A stretch of 64,000 bases of DNA from Novosphingobium subterraneum (GTDB taxonomy: Bacteria > Pseudomonadota > Alphaproteobacteria > Sphingomonadales > Sphingomonadaceae), in the NCBI RefSeq assembly GCF_000807925.1, contig NZ_JRVC01000021.1, positions 41,297 to 105,296 on the forward strand, read 5' to 3'. A program made the translations under genes and the position numbers. This document shows positions 49,760-58,266 of the stretch, piece after piece. The notes under the pieces were generated by a model that made no database searches, was not told where the DNA came from, and saw only the letters and a list, made by a program, of their open reading frames with translations. Each line of letters starts with the position of its first letter. Position 1 is the stretch's first letter.

Positions 49760-50683
49760 ATGGCTCTAACTGGTGTAATTCGTCCCGGTTATGTGCAACT
49801 CAGGGTCCTCGACCTCGATGAGGCCATTACCCATTATCGCGACCGGATTGGCCTGAACTTCGTCAATCGCGACGGCGACCGCGCCTTCTTCCAGGCGTTC
49901 GACGAATTCGATCGTCACAGCATCATCCTGCGTGAGGCCGATCAGGCCGGCATGGACGTGATGGGCTTCAAAGTCGCCAAGGATGCCGACCTCGATCATT
50001 TTGCCGAGCGCCTGCTCGATATTGGCGTGCATGTCGATGTGATCCCGGCCGGATCGGACCCCGGTGTGGGTCGCAAGATCCGCTTCAACACGCCGACCCA
50101 GCATGTTTTCGAACTCTACGCCGAAATGGAACTGTCGGCCACCGGCCCGGCGGTCAAGAACCCCGATGTCTGGGTGGTCGAACCGCGCGGCATGCGTGCC
50201 ACCCGCTTCGATCACTGCGCACTGAATGGCGTGGACATCTCCGCATCCGCAAAAATCTTCGTCGATGCGCTGGATTTCTCGGTTACCGAGGAGCTGGTCG
50301 ATGAAGGCAGTGGGACGCGCCTCGGCATCTTCCTGAGCTGCAGCAACAAGGCGCATGATGTTGCCTTCCTCGGTTATCCCGAAGACGGCAAGATCCACCA
50401 CACCTCTTTCAACCTCGAATCCTGGCACGACGTCGGCCATGCAGCCGACATCATCAGCCGCTACGATATTTCGCTCGATATCGGGCCGACGCGTCACGGG
50501 ATCACCCGCGGCCAGACGATCTACTTCTTCGATCCCTCGGGTAACCGCAACGAAACCTTCAGCGGCGGTTACATCTATTATCCCGACAATCCGCAGCGCA
50601 TGTGGCAGGCAGAGAGCGCCGGCAAGGCGATCTTCTACTACGAGAAGGCGCTGAACGACCGCTTCATGACGGTGAACACCTGA
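49760..50683 (+). CDS. xylE: Catechol 2,3-dioxygenase (XylE/DmpB-type)
   Basis: 307 residues, type I extradiol dioxygenase. Fe(II) ligands are H152 (RFDHCALNG), H214 (KIHHTSF) and E265 (NRNETFSGG). The N-terminal GVIRPGYVQLRVLDLDEAIT and the signature GNRNETFSGGYIYYPD are characteristic of catechol 2,3-dioxygenases. It opens catechol or methylcatechols to 2-hydroxymuconic semialdehydes. GAGAGGATA lies upstream. Its reactivating ferredoxin is probably the XylT-like gene at 56429 in the same operon. Confidence 0.95.
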   Translation: MALTGVIRPGYVQLRVLDLDEAITHYRDRIGLNFVNRDGDRAFFQAFDEFDRHSIILREADQAGMDVMGFKVAKDADLDHFAERLLDIGVHVDVIPAGSDPGVGRKIRFNTPTQHVFELYAEMELSATGPAVKNPDVWVVEPRGMRATRFDHCALNGVDISASAKIFVDALDFSVTEELVDEGSGTRLGIFLSCSNKAHDVAFLGYPEDGKIHHTSFNLESWHDVGHAADIISRYDISLDIGPTRHGITRGQTIYFFDPSGNRNETFSGGYIYYPDNPQRMWQAESAGKAIFYYEKALNDRFMTVNT

Positions 50684-50685
50684 TC

Positions 50686-51117
50686 ATGGACGGGGTGGTT
50701 TCGGTCCGGACGGTAGGCCACGAACTGGCGCTCAAGGCAGCGGCTGCCGCCGTTGCCACGGGTGCGGCGGCGGGCTGTCCGGTCGTTGCCGCGGTGGTCG
50801 GCGCCGGGGGAGATCTGGTCGCGTTCGTCCGCGCCAGCGGCTCCCCTTCGCCATCCGCAAAGATCGCGCAAGATAAGGCTTACAGCGCCGCCAGCTTCCG
50901 CGTCCCGACGCCGGATCTCTATGCGATGGTTTCCGGCAATCCGGCCCTGCGCGACGGAATCGTCGCGCAGCCGGGATTAGCAATGTTCGGCGGCGGCCTG
51001 CCGATCGAAATCGCCGGTGTATTCGTCGGTGCGATCGGTGTTTCCGGCGGGAGCGAAGCGATGGACGTCGAATACGCCAACGCCGGTCTCGCTGCGATCG
51101 GCGCAAGGCAATTCTGA
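50686..51117 (+). CDS. GlcG/HbpS-like (DUF336) protein
   Basis: 143 residues. The pattern ALKAAAAAVATGAAAGCPVV, VVGAGGDLVAFVRASGSPSP, DKAYSAASFRVPT and GLPIEIAGVFVGAIGVSGGS is that of GlcG/HbpS/DUF336 proteins, which are often found in meta-cleavage and glycolate operons. The role is unclear; a few members bind haem or act as redox sensors, and others are stray hydratase partners. It begins two bases after the C23O stop and is followed by the semialdehyde dehydrogenase. Confidence 0.82.
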   Translation: MDGVVSVRTVGHELALKAAAAAVATGAAAGCPVVAAVVGAGGDLVAFVRASGSPSPSAKIAQDKAYSAASFRVPTPDLYAMVSGNPALRDGIVAQPGLAMFGGGLPIEIAGVFVGAIGVSGGSEAMDVEYANAGLAAIGARQF

Positions 51118-51156
51118 CGCACCATGGCCTCCGGCCAACTTAGGTATTATGCACCA

Positions 51157-52641
51157 ATGACCTCAACTTCCTCCTCTCCGGTCACCGAAACTATCCTGAA
51201 CTTCATTGACGGTTCCTATCGCAAAGGTAGCGAGGGTAAGTCGTTTCCCAACGTCAATCCGGCCACCGGCACCGCGATCGGGGTTGTGCACGAAGCAAGC
51301 CAGGCCGACGTCGCAGACGCCGTGGCTGCGGCCAAGGCAGCGCTTACCGGGCCATGGGGCAAGATGACCACGGCCGAGCGGGTCAAGCTGATCGCCGCCG
51401 TGGCGACCGAGATCGAACGCCGAGCGGATGATTTCCTGGCTGCCGAAGTGGCCGACACCGGCAAGCCGCGCCATGTCGCGTCCCATATCGACATTCCGCG
51501 CGGGGCCGCCAACTTCCGCATGTTCGCGGATGTCGTCTCGACAATGCCGGGCGAAAGCTTCAACACATCGACCCCCGATGGCGGCCAGGCGCTCAACTAT
51601 ACCGTGCGCAAGCCCAAGGGTGTGGTCGCGGTGGTCTGCCCATGGAACTTCCCGCTGCTGCTGATGACCTGGAAGGTTGGCCCGGCGCTGGCCTGCGGCA
51701 ATACCGTGGTGGTCAAGCCTTCGGAGGAAACGCCTCGGACTGCTGCCCTGCTGGGTGAAGTAATGAACGCGGTGGGCATGCCCAAGGGTGTCTACAACGT
51801 CGTCCACGGATTCGGTCCGGGTTCGGCCGGCGAATTCCTCACGTCCAACCCCGATGTCGATGCCATCACCTTCACCGGCGAGACCGGCACCGGACAGGCG
51901 ATCATGCAGAAGGCCGCGATCGGCGTTCGCGACATTTCGTTCGAACTCGGTGGCAAGAACCCGGCGATTGTGTTCGCCGATGCCGACCTCGACAAGGCGG
52001 TCGAGGGTCTGTCGCGCTCGGTCTTCCTGAACACCGGGCAGGTCTGCCTCGGAACCGAGCGGGTCTATGTCGAACGACCGATCTTCGACGCCTTCGTGGC
52101 GCGGATGGCGGCGGCGGCGCAGGGCTTCAAGCCGGGCGTGACCGGTGATCGCGCCTATCTCGGCCCGCTGATCAGCGCCGAGCACCGCGAGAAAGTGCTG
52201 GGTTACTATCGCCGTGCGGTCGAGGACGGGGCCACCGTGGTCACCGGCGGCGGCGTTCCCGAAATCTCGGGTGCGGAAGCCGGTGGCTTCTTCGTGGAAC
52301 CGACGCTGTGGATCGACGTCGCCCACGGCGATACCGTGATGCGCGAGGAAATCTTCGGACCGTGCTGCGGTATCGTGCCGTTCGACAGCGAGGACGAGGT
52401 GATCGCACTTGCAAACGATACGGTTTACGGCCTGTGCGCCTCGATCTGGACCGAAAACATGTCCCGCGGACACCGCGTGGCGGCGGCGATGGACGTGGGG
52501 GTGTGCTGGGTCAATTCCTGGTTCTTGCGCGACCTGCGCACCGCCTTCGGCGGGTCAGGCCATTCCGGGATCGGTCGCGAGGGCGGGGTGCACAGCCTCG
52601 AATTCTACACCGAGATCACCAACATTTGCGTGAAGCTGTAA
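51157..52641 (+). CDS. xylG: 2-Hydroxymuconic semialdehyde dehydrogenase (XylG/DmpC)
   Basis: 494 residues from ATG 51157; ATG 51124 is possible, neither has a strong ribosome site. Landmarks are SFPNVNPATGTAIGVVHEAS, VVCPWNFPLLLMTWKVGPAL, FTGETGTGQAIMQKAA, the catalytic Glu in ELGGKNPAIVFAD, the catalytic Cys in NTGQVCLGTERVY, and REEIFGPCCGIVPF. It oxidises the C23O product to 4-oxalocrotonate (2-hydroxymuconate), opening the oxalocrotonate branch that the tautomerase and decarboxylase downstream complete. The sequence type matches HMSD rather than general aldehyde dehydrogenases. Confidence 0.93.
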   Translation: MTSTSSSPVTETILNFIDGSYRKGSEGKSFPNVNPATGTAIGVVHEASQADVADAVAAAKAALTGPWGKMTTAERVKLIAAVATEIERRADDFLAAEVADTGKPRHVASHIDIPRGAANFRMFADVVSTMPGESFNTSTPDGGQALNYTVRKPKGVVAVVCPWNFPLLLMTWKVGPALACGNTVVVKPSEETPRTAALLGEVMNAVGMPKGVYNVVHGFGPGSAGEFLTSNPDVDAITFTGETGTGQAIMQKAAIGVRDISFELGGKNPAIVFADADLDKAVEGLSRSVFLNTGQVCLGTERVYVERPIFDAFVARMAAAAQGFKPGVTGDRAYLGPLISAEHREKVLGYYRRAVEDGATVVTGGGVPEISGAEAGGFFVEPTLWIDVAHGDTVMREEIFGPCCGIVPFDSEDEVIALANDTVYGLCASIWTENMSRGHRVAAAMDVGVCWVNSWFLRDLRTAFGGSGHSGIGREGGVHSLEFYTEITNICVKL

Positions 52642-52645
52642 GACG

Positions 52646-53440
52646 ATGACAATCGACCCCAAGACTATCGAACAAGCGGCCCTGGCGCTGCGCGGCGCGG
52701 CCGAAACGGGGAAGCCGGTCAGCCCGATCCGCGACCTGATTTCGGCTGGTGGCGTTGAAGCAGCCTATGCCGTGCAGGAAGCCAACACCAAGCTCTACCT
52801 CGCCAACGGCCGGCGCTTGGTCGGCCGCAAGATCGGCCTGACCTCGCTCGCGGTGCAACGCCAGCTCGGGGTGGACCAGCCAGACTACGGGATGCTGTTC
52901 GCCGACATGGACGTGCCCGAAGGCATTCCGGTGTCGCTCGACCAGGTGATCCAGCCCAAGGTCGAGGCCGAGATCGCGATCGTGGTCGGCCGCGATCTGC
53001 CGCACCCCGACATGACGACAGCGGAGATGATTCGGGCGGTCGAATATGTCGTTCCCGCGATCGAGATCGTGGACAGCCGTGTTGCCAATTGGGATATCAA
53101 GATCTGGGACACGATCGCTGACAACGCCTCGAGCGGGCTGTTCGTGCTCGGCGCGGTGCCGCGCAAGCTCGACGGGCTCGATCTGCGCAGCTGCGGCATG
53201 GTCATGGAAGTCAAAGGCGAACCGATTTCGGTCGGTGCCGGGATTGCCTGTCTGGGCAGCCCGATCACCGCCTCGCTGTGGCTGGCGCGGGTGATGGCCA
53301 AAGCGGGGCGTCCGTTACTCGAAGGCGATGTAATCCTGTCGGGCGCGCTCGGGCCGATGGCCGGGGTTGCGCGCGGCGATGTGGTCGAAGCCCGGATCAA
53401 CGGACTCGGAACGGTCCGCGCCGCGTTCGCCGCTGACTGA
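52646..53440 (+). CDS. xylJ: 2-Oxopent-4-enoate (2-hydroxypenta-2,4-dienoate) hydratase (XylJ/DmpE/MhpD)
   Basis: 264 residues. VEAAYAVQEANTKLYLANGR, GRKIGLTSLAVQRQLGVDQP, the metal ligands in PKVEAEIAIVVGRDL, and VPAIEIVDSRVANWDIKIWD are clear family markers. It hydrates 2-hydroxypentadienoate to 4-hydroxy-2-oxovalerate. It follows HMSD after four bases and is followed by the acetaldehyde dehydrogenase and aldolase, the standard EFG order. It is related to the decarboxylase at 55431 and to the HpaH-like gene at 21236. Confidence 0.93.
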   Translation: MTIDPKTIEQAALALRGAAETGKPVSPIRDLISAGGVEAAYAVQEANTKLYLANGRRLVGRKIGLTSLAVQRQLGVDQPDYGMLFADMDVPEGIPVSLDQVIQPKVEAEIAIVVGRDLPHPDMTTAEMIRAVEYVVPAIEIVDSRVANWDIKIWDTIADNASSGLFVLGAVPRKLDGLDLRSCGMVMEVKGEPISVGAGIACLGSPITASLWLARVMAKAGRPLLEGDVILSGALGPMAGVARGDVVEARINGLGTVRAAFAAD

Positions 53441-53462
53441 ATTCAAATTGGAGGCTGGTCAA

Positions 53463-54401
53463 ATGGCCAAGATGAAGTGCGCAATTATCGGCTCCGGCAA
53501 TATCGGGACCGACCTGATGATCAAGCTGCTCAAGGGTTCGGATACGCTGGAGCTAGCGGCGGTTGTCGGGATCGATCCGGCCTCCGAAGGGCTGGCGATG
53601 GCCAGCGAACGCGGCGTCCCGACGACCCACGAAGGAATCGAGGGCCTGTGCCGGATGCCGCAATATGCCGATATCGGCATCGCCTTCGATGCGACCTCGG
53701 CCTATGCGCACAAGGCGCACGACGAAATCCTCGCCCGTGACGGCAAGCTGATGGTCGACCTTACCCCGGCCGCGATCGGCCCGGCGACCATTCCGCCGGT
53801 CAACCCGGCGGTCGATGCCGCGGTGCGCAACATCAACATGGTGACCTGTGGCGGGCAGGCGACGATCCCGATCGTCGCGGCGGTCTCGCAGGTCGCCAAG
53901 GTGCACTATGCCGAAATCGTCGCGTCGGTCTCCTCGCGCTCGGCTGGTCCCGGCACCCGTGCCAACATCGACGAGTTCACCCGCACCACCGCCCGGGCGA
54001 TCGAAACCGTCGGCGGCGCGGCAAAGGGTAGGGCGGTGATCATCCTCAATCCCGCCGAACCGCCGATGATCATGCGAGATACGATCTTCACGCTGTCCGA
54101 AATGGTCGATGAGGACAAGGTTCGCGATTCGATCCTGGCGATGATCGCCAAAGTCCAGTCCTATGTGCCGGGCTACCGGCTCAAGCAGGACGTCCAGTTC
54201 GAACGCTTCGGTTCGAACCGCCCGCTCAAAATTCCCGGTTACGGCGAATTCGAAGGTCTTAAGACCAGCGTGTTCCTCGAAGTCGAGGGTGCGGGCGATT
54301 ATCTGCCCAACTATTCTGGCAATCTCGACATCATGACCGCCGCCGCCAAGGCTGCCGGCGAGAGCCTTGCCAAGACCCACATGGAAAAGATCCCCGCATG
54401 A
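53463..54401 (+). CDS. xylQ: Acetaldehyde dehydrogenase (acylating) (XylQ/DmpF/MhpF)
   Basis: 312 residues from ATG 53463. The Rossmann motif is CAIIGSGNIGTDLMIKLLK, the catalytic Cys lies in NMVTCGGQATIPIVAAVSQV, and SSRSAGPGTRANIDEFTRTT and QSYVPGYRLKQDVQFE are typical. It converts acetaldehyde and CoA to acetyl-CoA and channels substrate from the aldolase that follows. GGAGG precedes the start. Its stop overlaps the aldolase ATG (ATGA), consistent with the tight aldolase-dehydrogenase complex known for this pair. Confidence 0.95.
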   Translation: MAKMKCAIIGSGNIGTDLMIKLLKGSDTLELAAVVGIDPASEGLAMASERGVPTTHEGIEGLCRMPQYADIGIAFDATSAYAHKAHDEILARDGKLMVDLTPAAIGPATIPPVNPAVDAAVRNINMVTCGGQATIPIVAAVSQVAKVHYAEIVASVSSRSAGPGTRANIDEFTRTTARAIETVGGAAKGRAVIILNPAEPPMIMRDTIFTLSEMVDEDKVRDSILAMIAKVQSYVPGYRLKQDVQFERFGSNRPLKIPGYGEFEGLKTSVFLEVEGAGDYLPNYSGNLDIMTAAAKAAGESLAKTHMEKIPA

Positions 54402-55429
54402 CCTTCAATCCCGAATCCGACCGGCTGTACATCCAGGACGTGACCCTGCGCGACGGGATGCACGCCATCCTGCACATGTACGGCACCGACAGTGTCCGCA
54501 CGATCGCCAAGGCGCTGGATGACGCGGGCGTCGATGCAATCGAAGTCTCGCATGGCGACGGCCTCAACGGTTCGACCTTCAACTACGGTTTCGGTGCCCA
54601 TACCGACTGGGACTGGATCGAAGCCGCCGCCGATGTCATCAAGAACGCGGTGCTGACCACGCTGCTGGTGCCCGGTATAGGCACCGCAGAAGAACTCAAG
54701 CGAGCCTACTCGATGGGTGTCCGTTCGGTCCGGGTCGCGACCCATTGCACCGAGGCCGATGTCGGCAAGCAGCACATTGGCATTGCTCGCGATCTGGGCA
54801 TGGACGTTTCGGGCTTCCTGATGATGAGCCACATGATCGAGCCCGAAGCGCTCGCCCAGCAGGCCCTGTTGATGGAAAGCTATGGCGCGCAGTGCGTCTA
54901 TGTCACCGACAGCGGCGGCGCGCTCGATATGGACGGCGTGACCGCGCGGCTCCAGGCCTATGACCGGGTGCTCAAGCCCGAAACCCAGCGCGGTATCCAC
55001 GCGCACCACAATCTGTCGCTCGGCGTGGCCAATTCGATCGTCGCGGCGCAGGCCGGGGCGGTGCGGATCGACGCCAGTCTCGCGGGCATGGGAGCGGGCG
55101 CGGGGAACGCCCCGCTCGAGGTGTTTATCGCGGCGGCCAACCGAAAGGGCTGGAAGCACCGCTGCGACGTGATGGCGCTGATGGATGCGGCCGACGACAT
55201 CATCCGCCCGCTGCAGGACCGACCGGTGCGGGTCGATCGCGAAACGCTGAGCCTGGGCTATGCCGGGGTCTATTCGAGCTTCCTGCGACACGCAGAGAAG
55301 GCTTCGGAGCAGTACGGTATCGATACCCGCGAGATTCTGGTCGAACTCGGCAACCGCAGGATGGTCGGCGGCCAGGAAGACATGATCATCGACGTGGCGC
55401 TCGATCTGATCAAGGCCAGGGCAAACTGA
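54398..55429 (+). CDS. xylK: 4-Hydroxy-2-oxovalerate aldolase (XylK/DmpG/MhpE)
   Basis: 343 residues, HMGL-like TIM barrel. The opening LYIQDVTLRDGMHAILHMYG holds the catalytic Arg and Asp, EVSHGDGLNGSTFNYGFG follows, and the metal-binding histidines are in RGIHAHHNLSLGVANSIVAA. The C-terminal helical region is the DmpG communication domain. It splits 4-hydroxy-2-oxovalerate to pyruvate and acetaldehyde, the latter channelled to the dehydrogenase just upstream. The next gene begins one base after its stop. Confidence 0.95.
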   Translation: MTFNPESDRLYIQDVTLRDGMHAILHMYGTDSVRTIAKALDDAGVDAIEVSHGDGLNGSTFNYGFGAHTDWDWIEAAADVIKNAVLTTLLVPGIGTAEELKRAYSMGVRSVRVATHCTEADVGKQHIGIARDLGMDVSGFLMMSHMIEPEALAQQALLMESYGAQCVYVTDSGGALDMDGVTARLQAYDRVLKPETQRGIHAHHNLSLGVANSIVAAQAGAVRIDASLAGMGAGAGNAPLEVFIAAANRKGWKHRCDVMALMDAADDIIRPLQDRPVRVDRETLSLGYAGVYSSFLRHAEKASEQYGIDTREILVELGNRRMVGGQEDMIIDVALDLIKARAN

Positions 55430-55430
55430 C

Positions 55431-56201
55431 ATGGACAGGCTCGTAAATTACGCCGAAAAGCTCGACACCGCCGCGCGTGAGTCCACAGCGACACCGCAGA
55501 TCACGCCGGTGGACACTGCTTTCACGGTCGCGGAGGCCTATCAGGTGCAGAAACTCTCGGTCGACCGTCGCCTGGCGCGCGGCGAACGGCGGATCGGCGT
55601 CAAGATGGGGCTGACCAGCCGTGCCAAGATGCTGCAGGTCGGCGTAGAGGAAGTGGCTTGGGGACGGCTGACCGACGCCATGCTGGTCGAGGAAGGCTCA
55701 GCCCTGTCGCGCGCGCGCTATGTTCACCCCCGGGTCGAACCTGAGGTGGCCTTTCTGATGAAGGCGCCGCTGGCCGGCAAGGTTACTGCTGCCGCGGCGT
55801 TGGCCGCGGTCGAAGCGATCGCTCCGGCCATGGAGATCATCGATAGTCGGTACGAGAACTTCAAGTTCGCACTGGAAGACGTGATCGCCGATAACACCTC
55901 CTCATCCGGGCTGGTGATCGGCTCCTGGCACGATCCACGGATCGATTTTTCGAATCTCGGCGTGATCCTCGAGATCGACGGCGAGGTGGTCCAGGTGGGA
56001 TCGACCGCGGCAATCCTCGGCCACCCGATCCGCTCGCTGGTTGCTGCGGCGAGGCTGGTCGCGGAGGCGGGCGAGCAGATCAACGCCGGCGATATAGTCA
56101 TGGCCGGCGGGATCACTGCCGCACCCAACCTGGCCCCGGGCCAGACCGTGCGGACCACGGTTCAAGATCTTGGCGCGGTCATGTTCCAGGTGGAGGCCTG
56201 A
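55431..56201 (+). CDS. xylI: 4-Oxalocrotonate decarboxylase (XylI/DmpH)
   Basis: 256 residues. It shares the hydratase-decarboxylase fold: TVAEAYQVQKLSVDRRLARG, GVKMGLTSRAKMLQVGVEEV, metal ligands in HPRVEPEVAFLMKAPL, and APAMEIIDSRYENFKFALED. The WGRLTDAMLVEEGSALSRAR segment is typical of the decarboxylase rather than the hydratase. It removes CO2 from 2-oxo-hexenedioate to give 2-hydroxypentadienoate, for the hydratase encoded upstream, with which it normally forms a complex. Confidence 0.92.
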   Translation: MDRLVNYAEKLDTAARESTATPQITPVDTAFTVAEAYQVQKLSVDRRLARGERRIGVKMGLTSRAKMLQVGVEEVAWGRLTDAMLVEEGSALSRARYVHPRVEPEVAFLMKAPLAGKVTAAAALAAVEAIAPAMEIIDSRYENFKFALEDVIADNTSSSGLVIGSWHDPRIDFSNLGVILEIDGEVVQVGSTAAILGHPIRSLVAAARLVAEAGEQINAGDIVMAGGITAAPNLAPGQTVRTTVQDLGAVMFQVEA

Positions 56202-56202
56202 T

Positions 56203-56439
56203 ATGCCGATCATCGAGGTAAACCTGCTCGAAGGGCGCGCTCCGGAAGCCAAGGAACGGCTGATCCAGGCGCTGACCAACGCGGCGATCGAGGCGATCGG
56301 CGCGCCGCGCGAATCGGTCAGGGTGATCCTGCGGGAGATGGCGCCTGCACATTTCGCGGTCGGTGGGCAGAGTCTGGCCGCAAAGGCCACTGCAACAGCG
56401 CAATCGAAAGTTGAAGAAGATTGGTCGGATGAAAGCTGA
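56203..56439 (+). CDS. xylH: 4-Oxalocrotonate tautomerase (XylH/DmpI)
   Basis: 78 residues starting MPIIEVNLLEGR; after Met removal Pro1 is the catalytic base, and Arg residues near 11 and 40 (EGRAPE and SVRVILREM) fit the family. It converts 2-hydroxymuconate to 2-oxo-hexenedioate. It is about 15 residues longer than the classic 62-residue enzyme, with an Ala/Ser-rich tail. It follows the decarboxylase by one base, and its last codons overlap the start of the ferredoxin gene. Confidence 0.92.
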   Translation: MPIIEVNLLEGRAPEAKERLIQALTNAAIEAIGAPRESVRVILREMAPAHFAVGGQSLAAKATATAQSKVEEDWSDES

Positions 56440-56710
56440 AGCGCATCAGATCCGCATTGTCGGTGGCGCACAGTTCACCTGTTCCGAAGAGGAGCGCGTA
56501 CTGTTCGCGATGGAGCGATCCGGCCTGGACGAAATCGGCGTGGGCTGCCGTGGCGGCGGCTGTGGCTTCTGCCGGGTCCGCGTCGTCGAGGGTAAGTATC
56601 GGACCGGCAAGATGAGCACGGCCAAGGTAACTGCCGCCGATCAGGCACAGGGCTACGCACTGGCGTGCCGGCTCTATCCGTTGAACGATCTGCTGATCGA
56701 AGTTGGATGA
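56429..56710 (+). CDS. xylT: Plant-type [2Fe-2S] ferredoxin (XylT/DmpQ-like), C23O reactivator
   Basis: 93 residues. The cluster Cys pattern CRGGGCGFCRVRV plus a last Cys in ALACRLYP is the chloroplast-type spacing C-x4-C-x2-C-xn-C. XylT/DmpQ proteins re-reduce the oxidised iron of catechol 2,3-dioxygenase inactivated by methylcatechols. The start at 56429 overlaps the tautomerase stop by 11 bases. Being at the far end of the same operon as C23O suits that role. It might alternatively feed electrons to one of the oxygenases. Confidence 0.9.
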   Translation: MKAEAHQIRIVGGAQFTCSEEERVLFAMERSGLDEIGVGCRGGGCGFCRVRVVEGKYRTGKMSTAKVTAADQAQGYALACRLYPLNDLLIEVG

Positions 56711-56729
56711 GATTTAAGGGAGAATTGTC

Positions 56730-58235
56730 ATGGCTACGCAGTTGAAGAGTGCAGAAAACGAATACGGAATCAAATCGGAATATGGCCACTACATCGGCGG
56801 CGAATGGATCGCCGGAGACAGCGGCAAGACCATCGATCTGGTCAATCCCTCGACGGGTAAGGTGCTGACCAAGATTCAGGCGGGCAACACCAAGGACATC
56901 GAACGCGCGATTGCCGCCGCCAAGGCTGCGTTCCCCAAGTGGTCGCAGAGTCTGCCGGGTGAGCGTCAGGACATCCTGATCGAAATCGCGCGCCGCCTGA
57001 AGGCCCGCCATTCGCATTATGCCACCCTCGAAACGCTCAACAACGGCAAGCCGATGCGCGAATCGATGTATTTCGATATGCCGCAGACGATCGGGCAGTT
57101 CGAACTGTTCGCCGGTGCCGCCTATGGCTTGCACGGCCAGACGCTCGATTATCCCGACGCAGTCGGCATCGTTCACCGCGAACCGCTCGGCGTCTGCGCG
57201 CAGATCATCCCCTGGAACGTGCCGATGCTGATGATGGCATGCAAGATCGCACCTGCGCTGGCTTCGGGCAACACCGTGGTGCTCAAGCCGGCCGAGACGG
57301 TCTGCCTTTCGGTGATCGAATTCTTCATGGAAATGGCCGATCTGCTGCCACCGGGCGTGATCAACGTAGTCACCGGCTACGGTGCCGACGTGGGTGAGGC
57401 GCTGGTTACCAGCCCCGATGTCGCCAAGGTCGCCTTCACCGGATCGGTCGCCACCGCGCGCCGGATCATCCAGTACGCCTCGGCCAACATCATTCCGCAG
57501 ACGCTCGAACTCGGCGGCAAGTCGGCGCACATCGTGTGCGGCGATGCCGACATCGACGCGGCGGTCGAAAGCGCGACCATGTCGACCGTCCTCAACAAGG
57601 GCGAAGTCTGCCTGGCCGGTTCGCGCCTGTTCCTGCACCAGTCCATCCAGGACGAGTTCCTCGCCAAGTTCAAGACCGCGCTGGAAGGCATCCGCCAGGG
57701 CGATCCGCTCGACATGGCCACCCAGCTTGGCGCCCAGGCATCGAAGATGCAGTTCGACAAGGTTGAAAGCTATCTTCGCCTCGCGACCGAGGAAGGAGCG
57801 GAAGTCCTTACCGGTGGTACCCGCTCGGATGCCGCCAACCTGGCTGGTGGCAACTTTATCAAGCCGACGATCTTCACCAATGTGAAGAACACCATGCGCA
57901 TCGCGCAGGAGGAAATCTTCGGTCCAGTGACCAGCGTGATCACCTGGAACGACGAAGACGACATGATGGCGCAGGCCAACAACACGACCTACGGCCTGGC
58001 CGGCGGGGTCTGGACCAAGGACATCGCCCGGGCCCACCGGATTGCGCGCAAGCTCGAAACCGGCACGGTTTGGATCAACCGTTACTACAACCTCAAGGCC
58101 AACATGCCGCTGGGTGGCTACAAGCAGAGCGGCTTCGGGCGCGAATTCAGCCATGAAGTGCTGAATCACTACACCCAGACCAAGTCGGTGGTGGTCAATC
58201 TCCAGGAAGGTCGCACCGGAATGTTCGATCAGTGA
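56730..58235 (+). CDS. Aldehyde dehydrogenase (aromatic/aliphatic, NahF/XylC-like group)
   Basis: 501 residues. Landmarks are GGEWIAGDSGKTIDLVNPST, AQIIPWNVPMLMMACKIAPA, FTGSVATARRIIQYAS, the catalytic Glu in ELGGKSAHIVCGD, the catalytic Cys in NKGEVCLAGSRLFL, and QEEIFGPVTSVITW. The residue block is close to phenylacetaldehyde/benzaldehyde-type ALDHs. AAGGGAG precedes the start. Placed after the meta-pathway genes and before the diol dehydrogenase, it probably oxidises an aromatic aldehyde to acid. It is distinct from the ALDHs at 28765, 33146 and 51157. Confidence 0.88.
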   Translation: MATQLKSAENEYGIKSEYGHYIGGEWIAGDSGKTIDLVNPSTGKVLTKIQAGNTKDIERAIAAAKAAFPKWSQSLPGERQDILIEIARRLKARHSHYATLETLNNGKPMRESMYFDMPQTIGQFELFAGAAYGLHGQTLDYPDAVGIVHREPLGVCAQIIPWNVPMLMMACKIAPALASGNTVVLKPAETVCLSVIEFFMEMADLLPPGVINVVTGYGADVGEALVTSPDVAKVAFTGSVATARRIIQYASANIIPQTLELGGKSAHIVCGDADIDAAVESATMSTVLNKGEVCLAGSRLFLHQSIQDEFLAKFKTALEGIRQGDPLDMATQLGAQASKMQFDKVESYLRLATEEGAEVLTGGTRSDAANLAGGNFIKPTIFTNVKNTMRIAQEEIFGPVTSVITWNDEDDMMAQANNTTYGLAGGVWTKDIARAHRIARKLETGTVWINRYYNLKANMPLGGYKQSGFGREFSHEVLNHYTQTKSVVVNLQEGRTGMFDQ

Positions 58236-58266
58236 TCGGCAAGCAACGATCATTGGGAGAAACGAT

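Noticed and set aside
51163..52473. 436-codon minus-strand frame opposite the semialdehyde dehydrogenase
   Set aside because: It lies wholly within xylG on the other strand and has no domain signature.
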